The notes under the pieces: model-generated
The model's database searches: none
What the model was told of the DNA's origin: nothing
Seen by the model: the letters and a program-made list of their open reading frames with translations, nothing else
Position numbers and translations under genes: made by a program
Shown here: positions 10,589-21,786 of the stretch, piece by piece
Position numbering within the stretch: the stretch's first letter is position 1
How the letters are laid out: each line of letters begins with the position of its first letter
NCBI GenBank assembly: GCA_003427395.1
Contig: BFEA01000409.1
Location: 1,224,345-1,262,770 of the forward strand
From: Chara braunii
Taxonomy: Eukaryota > Streptophyta > Charophyceae > Charales > Characeae
Reading direction: 5' to 3'
DNA: 38,426 nucleotides

Positions 10589-12050
10589 GATTATGTTGAC
10601 GCCAGCGAAGTACATTGGAGCACCGAAGGTTTAGTAATGGGTAGACGGAGAGGCGGACCTTGTGATGGTGATGCGTGCTCTCTGTCTATGATTCATGATG
10701 GGAATCCCAAAGGGTCTGGCTAGCCCTGTGTGAAGAGGGAGAAGGCCCATATGCTGTGCTGCTCTTCGTGGCCGCGCCACGTGGGTCTTACAGCTTTTTT
10801 TGCTGATGCCAACCTTTCCTGTTTTTTGTCTTGAGGTAGCATTTACCTGCGGTTCCGGGGTGGCAAGAGCACCACTGGGATCGAGGCGCTCTAGCAGCCA
10901 GCTCTGATGCTGCGAGTTTTTTTACTTTTTGCTTATTCATTCTTTCCTTTTTTTGGTGTACTAGGTTCTAGACTCGAGTTATTCTGTTTTCGGTTCACCG
11001 ATATTTTTTTGACAGACGAAAGCCTGATAATGTAGTGTGTTGTCGTAGGATTCTGTTTTGTCCTTCTTCCCTTCTTCCCTTCTTCCCCCTTCTTCCCCCC
11101 CCCAAACACACACACACACACACACACAAGTCCCTATTGAATTCTTTGTTTCTTAGCTTCCACTCGCATTATTCCCTATTGAATGCAGAATTCTTTGCAT
11201 CTGCCCATAGCCTCATACTATTTCCTATTGAAGGCATGTGTCTTTGCTTCCACTCACACTATTTCCATATTATTAGCATTCTGATTCCCTATTCAACAAA
11301 CACAATTTTTTGCATCTGCCAATACTATTTCCTATTGAAGGCATGTGTCTTTGCTTCCACTCTACTATTTCCATATTATTAGCATTCTGATTCCCTATTG
11401 AACGAACACACAATTACTTGCTTCTACTCGTACTATTTCCTATTGGACGCATGTTTGTTTGCTTCCACTCACATGCACTATTTCCCTGTTGAATGCGTCA
11501 ACAACCTAACCAGCTACCAGTTGATGTGTTCGGAATCTCGGATCCAATTTTATTTTCCACTTACACCACTGAACACCCCTGAAACCCACAAGGCTTCCTG
11601 CTCCCATCCTTCAATAACCCGAGATGCGCGTTTCCAAGAAGAAAGCGACCTTTATCTGCATGTCTGCGCCTGTGTTTGGTATGGGCTCTTCCCCCCCTGA
11701 ATTTCTATTTATCAGCTTGGTCGCGCTGACCGCTGATCTCTAGTATCAGTGACATCCACAGCATTTGCAAACCCTTCCTCCTTCCTTTTCCCCTTCTATC
11801 CCCCTTCCCCCTTAACCCATCTTAACCACACCAGCAGGAGGCAGAAGGGGTGTGTCATCTACAACCACGTCTAAGCTTTGTGCTGCTATGTTTTTGGCGC
11901 AAGAGAGCATGAGATGCGTGTGCTGCATCGGAATGAAGCCTTGCGTTTTTGGAGTGTGGCGTTTCTGGTCGCGGCAAGTCGTAAAACGTTTTTAAGGACT
12001 ATGTCAGTAGTTTAGCACCCTTGGCTTTCCTTGTTTGCAGGATTCCTTGT
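10589..12050. other. no gene seen; (CA)n and a ~106-bp repeat
   Basis: Downstream of the malic enzyme stop. It contains a short (CA)n at 11104-11128 and two copies, starting at 11217 and 11323, of a unit with TACTATTTCCTATTGAAGGC, GTCTTTGCTTCCACTC and TTATTAGCATTCTGATTCCC. A third partial copy starts near 11426. No coding potential is supported. Confidence 0.6.
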
Positions 12051-12160
12051 GGCACTTTTCTCGATGATCCAGCATAAGTCGTGCTGGTCATGTCACTCGT
12101 GTTATGGCACTTCTCTCGATGATCCAGCATAAGTGGTGCTGGTCATATCACTCGTGTTAC
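12051..12160. repeat. 55-bp tandem duplication
   Basis: Units start at 12051 and 12106 with GGCACTT, then TCTCGATGATCCAGCATAAG and GTGCTGGTCAT.TCACTCGTG. Four or five substitutions separate them. Confidence 0.85.
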
Positions 12161-12886
12161 ATCCCTCCCGAGTCCCTACCTGTTTACGCGTTGGAAGCGG
12201 CCCCCTTCTCACTGGGGTGAGGCCCGGCGAGTGTTTACGATGATGCTGTATGGATGAGTTGCAAGAGTGTCGTTTCGGACATCCCAAGGTGTGTAGTTCT
12301 GTCCTGAGAATGAGGAAACGTAGGTGTTTTTTGTTCTTCTCCCTGTGGAAGTCTCCTGGGAACAAGGAAATGTAGGCGTTTTTCTCTCCCCGGAAGGCTT
12401 GTTGAGAATTTGTGTTTGTGCTGCGCTTTGTGTTAGCCCGATCGTGTGTTGGACTGGGGTTGCGGCAGTCCTTGGTTTTGGCTCCACTCGTCTGTTCGTC
12501 GGCGATTGGCACTACGGAAATGTCTGGACGTATCGCCAAAGATGAGCAGGAGTGACGCTCACGGCAGGACAGGTTGTCTTCAATGCATGTGAGAGCAGAG
12601 AACGTCTGCAGCCGCCATCCCTAAGCGGGTGTGCACAAGGTTAGGTAATGTCTGCGCAACGACCCAACGATGTAGGTGGTATGTTTTGGTTTGCCAGTTT
12701 GAATTGGTTGAAGAGGATGACTAGCGAACCATACGAAACCGACTCTATGTGCTGCATTACCCTTTCGCGAAAGAACTGACAAGAGTGCTGGTCAGTTCTG
12801 CTGATGGTGAAGGAGGTTTGACAGTGTCACAGTGTGGGCTAGACGCTGGAGTTTGTGGTTGGCTATAAGAATGGTGGCAGGTAATC

Positions 12887-12988
12887 GTGGTCATTGGCAT
12901 GGCCGCGTGGGTAACCGTGGCCCTGACCAAATGTATTGTGGTCATTGGCATGGCCGCATGGGTGACTGTAGCCCTGACCAAATGTATA
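12887..12988. repeat. 51-bp tandem duplication
   Basis: Units at 12887 and 12938 share GTGGTCATTGGCATGGCCGC and CCCTGACCAAATGTAT. The 51-base period keeps frame, so an apparent repeated peptide in this stretch is a by-product of the DNA duplication. Confidence 0.85.
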
Positions 12989-13103
12989 TCTCCAGAGTTT
13001 GACCTAAGGATTGATACAAGGATGAAGTCCGATGAACTCGTTCTATGGTATGAGAGGGTTGATGAGACTCCTTGGTTTGCTGAAGAAATTACAGGGATGT
13101 CAA

Positions 13104-13107
<4 letters not shown>

Positions 13108-13150
<43 letters not shown>

Positions 13151-13195
13151 NNNNNNNNNNNNNNNNNNNNNNNNNNNNNNNNNNNNNNNNNNNNN

Positions 13196-13275
<80 letters not shown>

Positions 13276-13280
13276 CACAT
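13108..13280. repeat. (CT)n, 45-base N gap, (CA)n
   Basis: A CT run (13108-13150) and a CA run (13196-13280) flank 45 Ns (13151-13195). The true length is unknown. Open frames crossing the gap are microsatellite artefacts. Confidence 0.97.
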
Positions 13281-13533
13281 ATTTCAAAAGGGGGGGCCTT
13301 AGACATCCAGAACCTCCCTGTCGTGTCTGCCAAAACAATTTTCTTTTTTTCTTTCGTTGTTTGTTTGTGCATATGTTTCCTCACAAACATTGGTTTGCTG
13401 ACACCAGTGACCAGAAATGTTTCACAAGAAGTGCACTGAACGTTGTGGAAATGTCTTAGTGCGTGGTTCGGTGAACTGGTTCTTGACTCCTTATCCGTTT
13501 GTCCTCCTTAGAGAAGGACGGACGTGGTTTCTA

Positions 13534-13760
13534 GAACGTGCCTATATCGACTCAATCGGTTGACGAGTTTGACAAGTGTAAAGTCAGTAGTTCAAATCTA
13601 CCTAGGCCCACTCTGCTCTTTTAGAGGCTCCACTACGGTGATGCTTGTATTGCGATCCTAAAATTCATTGCGTCATGCTGGGCCCGTTTCCCAGCACGTG
13701 CTGCTCCCCATGCTTCCGCAAATAGGGTGGAGCTTCTTTTGAAGTGAAAAACAAAGGTCT
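13534..13760 (+). mobile_element. tRNA-derived SINE with tRNA-like head and CAGCACGTGCTG module
   Basis: The head (about 13535-13612) resembles a tRNA. The 5' acceptor GTGCCTA can pair at 6 of 7 positions with TAGGCCC; an A-box-like CTCAATCGGTTGA follows, then a T arm GTAGTTCAAATCTAC. The anticodon arm does not fold, so it is not a working tRNA. About 60 bases on comes the shared module GGGCCCGTTTCCCAGCACG, then TGCTGCTCCCC. Together these make a standard head-body-tail SINE of roughly 200 bases, with a weak A-rich 3' end. Confidence 0.5.
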
Positions 13761-14121
13761 GCTTTTGTGAAGTTCTGTCTTCGCTAATCGCACAGGGAAG
13801 TCCACAGGGAGATGAGATGTTTGTGTTCCATGCTGCTGCACTCCGGTCGACCAACCCTTTTAGTGACTCTGCCAGCATTCTCTTTCTGTCCGTCTGTCTA
13901 TTGAAGTACACATTTGCAGACAGCAGAGGGTGGCAGGCCAAGTTGTGGTAGGCCAAGTTTAACTCCCTGATTTGAGTTGGCATGTTGGATGAACAGCTCT
14001 AACGACTCTTCCCGCCCGCAGCTTGATTGCGAGCATCGAACTGTCACCGTTTTTTTGGCAAACTGTCACATTGGCAAACACCCCAGCCCACCTGATGGCA
14101 TATTCATTTGAGTGTGTGCCT

Positions 14122-14165
14122 TTACGCATTACCGTGGCGTTACTCTACCACTGAGTTAAAAGGGC
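14122..14165 (-). tRNA. tRNA-Thr(GGU) 5' two-thirds, plastid-like relic
   Basis: The minus strand starts GCCCTTTTAACTCAGTGGTA and continues through the D arm and anticodon arm (ACGCC-ACGGTAA-TGCGT, anticodon GGT). From memory, this is nearly identical to the plastid trnT-GGU of green plants. Position 33 is C instead of U, and the anticodon stem has one mismatch. The T arm and 3' acceptor strand are missing; the match ends at 14122. The AT-rich sequence just beyond the 5' end (14166-14330) could belong to the same plastid transfer. Confidence 0.65.
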
Positions 14166-14170
14166 TAATC

Positions 14171-15703
14171 CTATAAACTAAAAAAGAGATTGCAGTTTTT
14201 TTTTTATTTATCTTTTTTAGAAGAAAGATTCAAGCAAATTAACGAGGTTTGAAATCAAGTATTTGTTTGGTTTTATTTCTCGTTTATTGTTATCGTGTGA
14301 GACTTTTGGCCATTCAGTAGCGGTTAGTTTCATTAACGGAGGCGTGTGATGTCCAGTCTGTGCTTTCTACCCATGAAATGTGGAAAAAAAAAAGAAAAAA
14401 AAAAAGGTGCATGTTCACAAGAGACGGACGGATGTTACTCAATTCTCTACTATCTGCTGTCGCGCGCACATGCGGCGGCTCTCACAATGTGCACCACTAG
14501 TTTTGTCAACGGAGGGACCGCTAGTTTGTCAAGCAAATTGTGTGACCTTTTGTCGGTCGATTCCAGAGTCATATTTAAATTTCAATAGGCCCCGCGGGTC
14601 TCTCGGAATCCCATTTCATACTTCCACATCCCAACTCTGAAGGTGGGTTGCATACGTTGATGATTTTCCCTTCTTTTTGTGGAGCAAAATCCGCGAAACC
14701 ATGTCTGAAATGCATTTAAAACTGCAAACACCTTGATTGCGCCCTAGTTTTCCCTTCCTTTCTTTTTTTTTGCTTTTTTTTTGCAAACCTAGACTGCGCC
14801 CTAGTTTTCCCTTCCTTTTTTCTTTTTTGGCTTCCTCTCAGGGAGTCTTTCTGCCAGGGATGATCCTGGAAACAGTCTAAAGTTCTCTAAACCATAATCT
14901 ATTAATATAGACGTATATCAGGATGGTTGGGAAAATACACAACAAATTATATCTCCCATGCTTCTCGTTCACGCCAACCAGGTACCAGAAACGTCTCGGT
15001 TCACGGAAACATCTTGACTACTGGAAATATTTCGACTGAAGGAGAGTTGGGAGATATTTCATCTACACATGTAAGGACACGAAGAAGTGAGTTATACACG
15101 ACTAGGCACCGAAGGTGTGCACTCTGGTCGCATTGCATTGCATCAGTTCTCTCAGGGCAGGCCAGCAATCTATAATGCAACGGGACCAGCCCGTCTGACC
15201 AGTCGGAAGAGAAGGGCCAGTGCAGCTCCGTTTGCGTCAGAACGAAGGCTGGCGTAACTGTCATACCATGAAGAGAGAAAAAAAGAAAACGATAGAAAGC
15301 GAATGGCCGTTCGGGAAACCTGTTACAATTGGAATACATTCGGGAAGGGAGAAAGGAAAGAACAAGTTAAATGCAAATGCATGCCAAAACAGTTTAGAAA
15401 TTTTACTTACAGAAGAGAATAAAGGAAGTGGGAAAGCAACCGTAAGACATGCATTGAACGGAGACTATGAAAATGCGAAACTGAAATGAGAAGCATGGAG
15501 ACGTATCCATAAGACATGCATTTAGCAAAAAAATACAATGAACACGGAGGGTGCGGAGGAAGACGTGTCCATGAGAGATTCATCGAACGAAGATAACGAA
15601 AATGCAAAAAATCAGAAGCGTGGAAGAGGGAAGAGGAGAATTACAACAAAAGAGGAGAATTACAACAAGAAGTTCATATCCTTGTTACAAATAGCAGAGG
15701 TGC
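14171..15703. other. no gene seen; AT-rich start, diverged GACATGCATT repeat
   Basis: 14171-14330 is AT-rich. Near 15445-15610, loosely related ~75-base stretches share ACATGCATT or AGATTCATC followed by GAAAATGC.AAA; the last can be read as a 61-codon frame (15538-15723) with no recognisable domain. 14705-14825 repeats GCGCCCTAGTTTTCCCTTCC twice. Confidence 0.4.
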
Positions 15704-15804
15704 GAGCTCTTTCCGACGAGTAGCGAAGTAGATGATTGATCGTTTTTGATGCAAGTGGGGTATAGTATAAAATAAAATGAAGGTATTCATTCTACGTGGC
15801 AGAT
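15704..15804. repeat. 101-bp flanking repeat, left copy
   Basis: Runs from GAGCTCTTTCCGACGAG to TTCTACGTGGCAGAT and matches 20352-20452 at 98 of 101 positions (by eye). The ten bases after it (15805-15814) are again GAGCTCTTTC, directly followed by a poly-T tract. See the LINE entry. Confidence 0.92.
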
Positions 15805-15930
15805 GAGCTCTTTCTTTTCTTTTTTTTTTCTTTTTTTTTTTTTAACTTGGAAATCTCTCTTGTTTGTTTGTATTCGAAAAGAAATGGTAACGGGGGTCGG
15901 GGATCCCACAATTCAACCCGGATCGAACCT

Positions 15931-15947
15931 CTGGCAGCATTAGCCAG
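15931..15947. other. conserved hairpin, SINE or LINE tail module (copy 1)
   Basis: CTGGC-AGCATTA-GCCAG, preceded by CACAATTCAACCCGG. The related copy at 30281-30297 is CTGGG-AGCGTTA-CCCAG with the same preceding word. The stem pair C-G has become G-C, a compensatory change. The minus strand also carries GGTTCGATCC, a perfect polymerase III B box, next to this stem. Confidence 0.55.
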
Positions 15948-16628
15948 TTTCGCTTTTTACGGCACCGAGAGGAACCGGATGTCATCAACATTAAAAACTG
16001 GAGTTCAAAATCTATACTAGTCTACCGAGCCCTAAGCTGAACAAGCACTACACTTATATGATTGTTGGGGGATACATTCTTGGGTTGGAAATTGAGCTGT
16101 ACCAAGGTAAGTGGTAGGATAGAGGAGAAGGGGAATTGGAGAGAGAAGATTTAGCAAAGGAAGGGGAATGAGAGGAGGAGAAGGGGGCAGGAGAACAGGA
16201 AAAGGGGAGGGGGAGGGGAAGACTAAGGAAGTGAGGAGATATGGGTGGAAGACGAGGGCATTTGGGAAAAGACGAGGGTGCTATCTAAAAAAGGCTGGCC
16301 TATATCAACAGCCTGGAACCAGCCTAAATCGGCTGGTTGGAGCCAATATTTGGCTCCTCCCCTACTGCGACACTCTCCTACCCCCTCCCCTCAGCAACTC
16401 AAGCTGACGGCCTCCCGTGGCCCAGACAAACCGAGTGCCCTGGTTGTGAAGAGAGATTTCGAACTATCCTACCAAGACTACGCTGCATCTGTCACCCTGA
16501 GTTCAGAAGAAGCTACTGCTGGACTAGGAGAAGAGGGGGGTGAAGGGCTAAGAGGGGACGAACTACTTGGGAGAATACTAAGACGAGCGTAACCTATTGA
16601 CTCTCAGCACTGAGCCACGGCGAGATAA

Positions 16629-18056
16629 CTAGCTGCCCTGTGAGAGATATGGCTGCAAGCTTGTTGTCTCGAGCCCAGGTAACCAGGAACCAGTGCCTTC
16701 CCCGTGCTGCATTGCAGCGTCGTGGGTCCACTCCTGTCTGAACAGAATGCTGTTTCTGTCTTCCCATATGATCCAGATCAGAATGGAACGGATAGCCTGA
16801 CCAACATAGCCTCTACCAACATGCTTGAACCAGGAGGGTGGGAGCATCCCACGGAGAGCCCATCCCTCATCCCAAAGTAGGGCATCTCCCACAAAGGTGA
16901 GCCAATGATTGCCCCACCAGTTCCACAGCCTGCGGGAGGCTGGGCAAGTCCAAATAAGGTGCTCCAGCGTTTCTTCCGCATGACTCCCACATCTGAGGCA
17001 TTTGGTCGTTAAGTCCATGCCTTTCTCGAAGAGCCAAACAGCACTTGGAATGGCTGCATGAGAGAGCAACCAAGACAAGGCTGCAAGTTTTTGAGAAGGC
17101 AAAACTTTTAGCTGATCCCAAAGCTGTAGAAGGTCCCGGGCATGCAGGGAGAGTTGTGATGAGGAGGATTGCGCCTGTATCAGTCCGCCGAGCTTTTTGG
17201 CTGCCTTGTCTGATAAGTCAGGCTCTTTTGCCATGATTTGCCTGCCTACCTTGGACGAGTATTGCGATAGCCAAACGCTCCGGTCTCCTGGGAGCTGCCA
17301 TTTGTGACCCATGGGGTCGATCTTCAAATTGCTGAGTGGTTTTCCGTCCATCAGAAGAAGGTGGATTGGAGTCCGGGTCGCCTGTGAAGTAGCAAGGACT
17401 CGGATGAGCTGAAGGGGCAGTTGAGCACTGATGCATACTTCTGTGGGCGCTGCGAGCTTTGGAGGCTTCCCGAAGGTTTCTTGTCTCGTCCATTGGTTGG
17501 CCAAAAGGCGGTCATCGCCCAAGTCTTGTGTGATCTGAAAGATACTCTCCTCATCTTCGCCTGCCCGCCCTGTGGCATACCATTCTCCTGGAACTGGGTC
17601 TGTTGACTGCAGTAGAGCTATCCAGCTTGGGTGAATGGCTTGGATGAGTTGCTGTCTCCACTGTGGCACATGGGGTAAATGACGCAATTGCAATTTCAAT
17701 CGCTCTTCAGGGATCCAATTACATGAATCTTCGTCCCAAATGTCTGCAATGCGCGTGATTCCCCTCTCTACCCATGATCTGCCGAAGGCCCCTCGGGCTC
17801 TTGTTGCATGGAAGGGAAGGCCACAGCCATCGAGAATGGCTTGATTGTCAAAGAGGGTCTGTTGTTTTACCTCTTCTCGAGTTGTAGGCTGCTTGGACTG
17901 CAGCGGTTGAAGAGCTGTCCATGCCGTCCAACATGCTGTAGCCAACGTGGAGGAAGGCTGTCGTCGGACGAAAGAGGACATGAAGATACATGCCCAGATG
18001 TCCTGGCCGCGAAGGAGCCCGAGATCTTGCTGTAGAATATACTCAAGAATTGCCAC
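16629..18056 (-). pseudogene. LINE ORF2 C-terminal region with zf-RVT domain
   Basis: 475 codons to a TAA/TAG-type stop at 16629. This is the region after the reverse transcriptase of plant LINEs. It begins with FVRRQPSSTL-like linker sequence, then a conserved block FGRSWVERGITRIADIWDED, which is shared with the second LINE at 28.7 kb. It ends in a zinc-binding RT-associated domain with CLRCGSHAEETLEHLIWTC (C-x2-C ... H-x4-C) and the WxWW and W-x3-R tail. It is joined to the RT frame by a one-base shift near 18045, because both frames translate to the same alignment there. The function in active elements is thought to be RNA or DNA binding during target-primed reverse transcription. Confidence 0.85.
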
Positions 18057-19423
18057 CCAGGCCCTTGTGTCAGACTGTGAGCCACCTTACAGAACCATTT
18101 GCCCAACAGGGCTAGGTTCTGTGTTTCTGGGTCCAGAATGCCCAATCCTCCCTCCTTGCGTGGGTTGGTAACTTTACTCCAGGCACATTTAGAGATGTAG
18201 CCATCTTGACTTTCCGCTCCGGGCTTCCACAGATACTTGGCAGCGTCCGCACGAATGGCCTTCAAGGTAGACTTTGATATGAGCATTACGGTCGCAGTGT
18301 ACCATAGCTGTGCAAAACCTGCTGATGTGATGAGGATGGCCCTTCCGAAAAGAGAGACACCCACGGCTGATCTGCAACGTTTAAGAACGGACTTGGATTT
18401 CGCCACCAAAATGTAGTCTTGTACAGGTCTCGCGTCCGACAAGGCCACGTGGACACCTAGATATCTTTCGGATTCTTGAGCTGGTACTCTCTTCATGCCC
18501 CATGCCTCCCCTTGAAGACTGAAGCGAGTCGGTAAGAAATAAACCGACTTGTTCCAATTGACCTGCGCTTCAGAGAGTTGTGAGTAGGCGTCCAATATGC
18601 TTTTCGCCTCCGTAATTGAGTCTGGAGTAGCCTCCGTAACCAAGAGGAGATCATCAGCAATCGCTCCCGTCAGCAATTGCTCACCTTTACCCAACTTCAG
18701 GCCTCGAAGGAGCGAAGCTGCTCTAAGTGAATTGAGGAGAACCTCCATTTGGACAGCAAAAAGGAGCGACGTAAGCAGGCATCCTTGGCGCAGCGAGCGA
18801 GTAAGGGAGAAAGTTGGAGAGACGAAACCATTGACAATAACTGCAGCCGTCGAATCCGTGTAGAGCTCCTTTACCCACAGACGGAACATGGGGCCAAAGT
18901 TCATATGCTGCAGGGTTGCAAGAACGAACGACCAATTGACCCTGTCATATGCCTTTTCGAGATCCAGCATCGCCACCATAACCTGCCTGTCTTCCCGCTG
19001 AATGATCTCCAAAGCACCCATTGCCATGAGCACATTCTCGAAGATGGATCTGCCTTGGACGAAGGCTCCCTGATCAGTGTGCACGAGACCCGGTAGTAGG
19101 GGCGCCAGTCTCCTAGCCAACAACTTGGCAAGAATCTTATAGGAGACATTCAGGCGGCTGATGGGCCGCCAATTTCGAACGTTACGCTTATCACCCTTCT
19201 TATATAGCAGCGTTATGACTCCAAATTTCATGTCATCCGTCAATGTGCCTCCTTCAAGAATCCTGTTAAATAGCTTCAGCAGAACTGGTCCAACATGCTC
19301 CCATGTAGCAATGTAGAATTCGACCGGTAGCCCGTCACTGCAGCCCACAGCTCCGACAGGGTAATTGGCTGCTCCAGCAGTTCCGCTGCTTGCGGAGAAA
19401 GGCGCGCTGTTGTGTGCTGCCAT
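17867..19423 (-). pseudogene. LINE ORF2 reverse transcriptase domain
   Basis: A 518-codon frame with the reverse transcriptase blocks in order (residues counted from the first ATG): SDGLPVEFY near 29-37, NWRPISRLNVSYKILAK near 84-100, motif A LDLEKAYDRV near 153-162, motif B RQGCLLTSLLF near 212-222, motif C AIADDLLLV near 254-262 with both catalytic Asp residues, and RYLGV near 320. The usual aromatic residue before ADD is Ile. The KSPGPDGLP loop that normally precedes this frame is shortened at about 19345, where the upstream frame reads into a different phase. A small deletion of the loop explains both the missing residues and the frameshift. Confidence 0.92.
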
Positions 19424-20349
19424 AGGTCGTGCTCTTCCTGCAGGTGATACAGTGATTGATCCGGAGGGCGGCGTGAGGTCAGTATGTCTTCAAAGTACTG
19501 TCTCGCAAAGTCCCCGATCGCCTTGGAGTCTGTCGCAGGGTCCGCTTCTGCATGAAATGGATGCTGCAGCTCCCTTATGACCGAGTGAGTTCTCTGAGGG
19601 CATATGCGCTGGAAGGTTTCCTTGCTCATTCTGTCCGATGTGATCATGCCTTTCTCTCTGGCCCTATTTGCCCAGCTGATCTGCTGCCCAATCTGCAGTT
19701 CCTCCCATCTTTGCAGCCATCTATCTCTCCTGTGGTACCAATATAGTTCAGCAAGTGGGTTCGTTTCTAGCATAGCTTCGGCCTCTTGTACTTTGCGTAG
19801 GCATTCCTCCTCTTGCTGTCTCCTACCTTTGGCTTGAATCCTGGAAAATGTGTCCAATGCCCGGGTGACTATCCTAAAGCCTACGGCCGTCCATTGTTCT
19901 TCTGAGTCAAACCAATCCCTTGTTTGCTCCCAATCTTGCCAGTGGGTAGCCAACCACTGGATGATCTCAGGTGAACTGAGATGGTCTGTATTGAGCCTGA
20001 AAATCCCAGGCCCCCGTTGAAGTTGGCCATCGAGGAGAAAGTCCGCAGTTGGAGTCCATGGAGCAAGGAGCAGATTCTGGAAGCCTGGTGAACATGGTTG
20101 TTTTTCAGTGGCTAATGTGCAGCAAAAGTCTGCAGCTAAAGAAGCATCAACATCCTCTGTCAACCATGTATCCTTGAGCTCTGCTGTGGATTTGTCTGCA
20201 AGCCAAGCCGAGGGCAGCCAGACTACGCCCTGCGTGGCCAGGAGGGCAGCTACGTCCATTGTGATCTTGGCATCCAGTGAGGCAATATGGAAATGCCAAC
20301 TTTCACCTGTCATAGCTGCAACTGATTTGCGACCGATCTGCGTGGCCAG
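19276..20349 (-). pseudogene. LINE ORF2 endonuclease-RT linker, truncated at 5' end
   Basis: Open from the element's 5' edge at 20349; the first ATG is at 20313. The central part has GPGIFRLNTDHLSSPEI, then W-x2-W and Q-rich helices, WYHRRDRWLQ and a short RICPQR segment. This matches the helical linker between endonuclease and reverse transcriptase in plant LINEs. It reaches LSPQAAELLEQPITLSELWA, the lead-in to the RT fold, just before the frame is lost. The endonuclease catalytic SDH strand is not recognisable in the first 100 codons, so only its extreme C-terminus, if any, remains. Confidence 0.75.
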
Positions 20350-20351
20350 AT

Positions 20352-20452
20352 GAGCTCTTTCGGACGAGTAGCGAAGTAGATGATGGATCGTTTTTGATGC
20401 AAGTGGGGTATAATATAAAATAAAATGAAGGTATTCATTCTACGTGGCAGAT
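20352..20452. repeat. 101-bp flanking repeat, right copy
   Basis: Second copy of 15704-15804, differing at three positions, followed by unrelated TTGTGTCTTTG. With the left copy it brackets the LINE. Confidence 0.92.
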
Positions 20453-20500
20453 TTGTGTCTTTGTAGAGTATGATGAATCAGCTGGTAAAATGATCAAGTC

Positions 20501-20645
20501 ACTCTAGACTTTTTGTTGTTGTTGGGAGGGAGGGGGGGGGAAGGGGGCCGGGGGGGTGGGTGCTGTATCCCTTATGACACTCTAGACTTTTTGTTGTTGG
20601 GGGGCGGGGGGGTGGGTGCGGTATTCCTTATGACACTACCTCCCA
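20501..20645. repeat. G-rich tandem duplication (~76 bp), possible G-quadruplexes
   Basis: Two units start with CACTCTAGACTTTTTGTTGTTG at 20501 and 20577. Each then carries several runs of four or more G, then GTGGGTGC and CCTTATGACA. Both G blocks have enough runs for a four-stranded fold on the plus strand. Confidence 0.7.
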
Positions 20646-21117
20646 ACCTTCCTCTCTCTTTACTTTCTCCTGGTCCTCCCCGAACCCCACTATCCTCCCT
20701 CAGAGTTTCACCACTCAGGACTATCACCCCTCTACCATCTCAGTGAAGGAAGGTGACCGGACCGGACAGCTGTTGCAGGCACCAAGGGCTAAGGCAGACC
20801 CCCCCTGCCGCCCTGATTGAAGCATATAGTCGGACGACCCCCCTGTTATACAGGCAGTTCGAGCGTTAGGCCAGGCATTCTTTCTGTGCGGAAGATGCGG
20901 GGGCACTGTGGGTTATGTCCAATCTGTTTTTATTGTGGTGTATCATACGCCGACTTGCCAACCCAAAAAAAAAAAAAAAAAAGTCCGTGTTTTGCACAGG
21001 TGCCATGGCTTAAACCACCAGTACCTTCGGCTGATATTTTTCCAACCGTGGGAACACGCTATGCACCAACGAAAACTGAACTGGTCCGGGCGGGCGTTAT
21101 TTTGGCTGGTGCTCATT

Positions 21118-21480
21118 TGTCGTGAGATAACGCCTGCGTTTGTCGTGAGATAACGCTAAGCAAAATGGCTGCCCGGACATTTTGCTTCAGTAGTAGCCCA
21201 ACTCCGGAAATTTGTCGTGAGATAACGCGTGCGTTGGAGAAAAATGGCTGGGTGAGGTACTGGCGGTTACAAGCTCCATTAATAATAAAATTTATAATAA
21301 AAGTCCCTCTGCCCATCATTATTGGAATGTTGCCAATTAGTATTAGTTCACTTTTAAATGTTGTTTTCCTGCTGCAGTTGGTCTTTAATTTCTCACGAGA
21401 TAACGCCTGTGTTGAGAAAAATGGCTGGGTGAGGTACTGGCGGTTTAAATGTTCTTTTCCTGCTGCAGTTGGTCTTTAAT
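21118..21480. repeat. TTGTCGTGAGATAACGC repeats and 90-bp duplication
   Basis: GTCGTGAGATAACGC or a close variant occurs at about 21119, 21141, 21214 and 21396. GAAAAATGGCTGGGTGAGG follows twice. TTTAAATGTT.TTTTCCTGC continuing to GTTGGTCTTTAAT occurs at 21354 and 21444. Confidence 0.75.
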
Positions 21481-21584
21481 TGGGGAGAATAATACTGCAA
21501 GGTTGCTCGAGATCGAATATTGTTCTGGAGTCCGGTGTTTGAAGAAAATGTTCTTTGCACAGCTAAATAGGGGGACTTGGCGAG

Positions 21585-21646
21585 GAACATTTCTACTGTT
21601 AACGGAACTTGGCTTTACATCGCAGTTCGTGACACAGTGGGCGCTC

Positions 21647-21685
<39 letters not shown>

Positions 21686-21786
21686 GTGTGTGTTTGTGTG
21701 TGTGTGTGCAAAAAGGGGACTCGGACGTTTCTACTGTGATGGGAACCTGGCTTTACAGCGGAGTTCATGACACAGTGGGCGCAACT
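21585..21786. repeat. duplication with (GT)n between copies
   Basis: TTTCTACTGT, then AACTTGGCTTTACATCG/AACCTGGCTTTACAGCG and GACACAGTGGGCGC, occur before and after a GT run at 21650-21708. The array looks like an expanded unit that includes the microsatellite. Confidence 0.7.

Larger units (their letters stand above)
15815..20351 (-). mobile_element. 5'-truncated LINE with poly-A tail, minus strand
   Basis: The element reads right to left: truncated ORF2 (20349-16629), a 3' UTR of about 0.8 kb, and a poly-A tail seen as poly-T at 15815-15843. Likely target-site duplications are CGTGGCAGATGAGCTCTTTC (15795-15814) and the same word with one extra C (20341-20361). No ORF1 and no recognisable endonuclease catalytic motifs are present, consistent with incomplete reverse transcription. 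Two frameshifts in ORF2 make it inactive in cis. The 3' UTR contains a G-rich polypurine run (16150-16260) and a hairpin (15931-15947) shared with 30281-30297. Confidence 0.85.

Noticed and set aside
13032-13459. Long open frames across the N gap with Ser-Leu and Thr-His repeats
   Set aside because: They are translations of CT and CA microsatellites joined through Ns; no domain and no codon bias.
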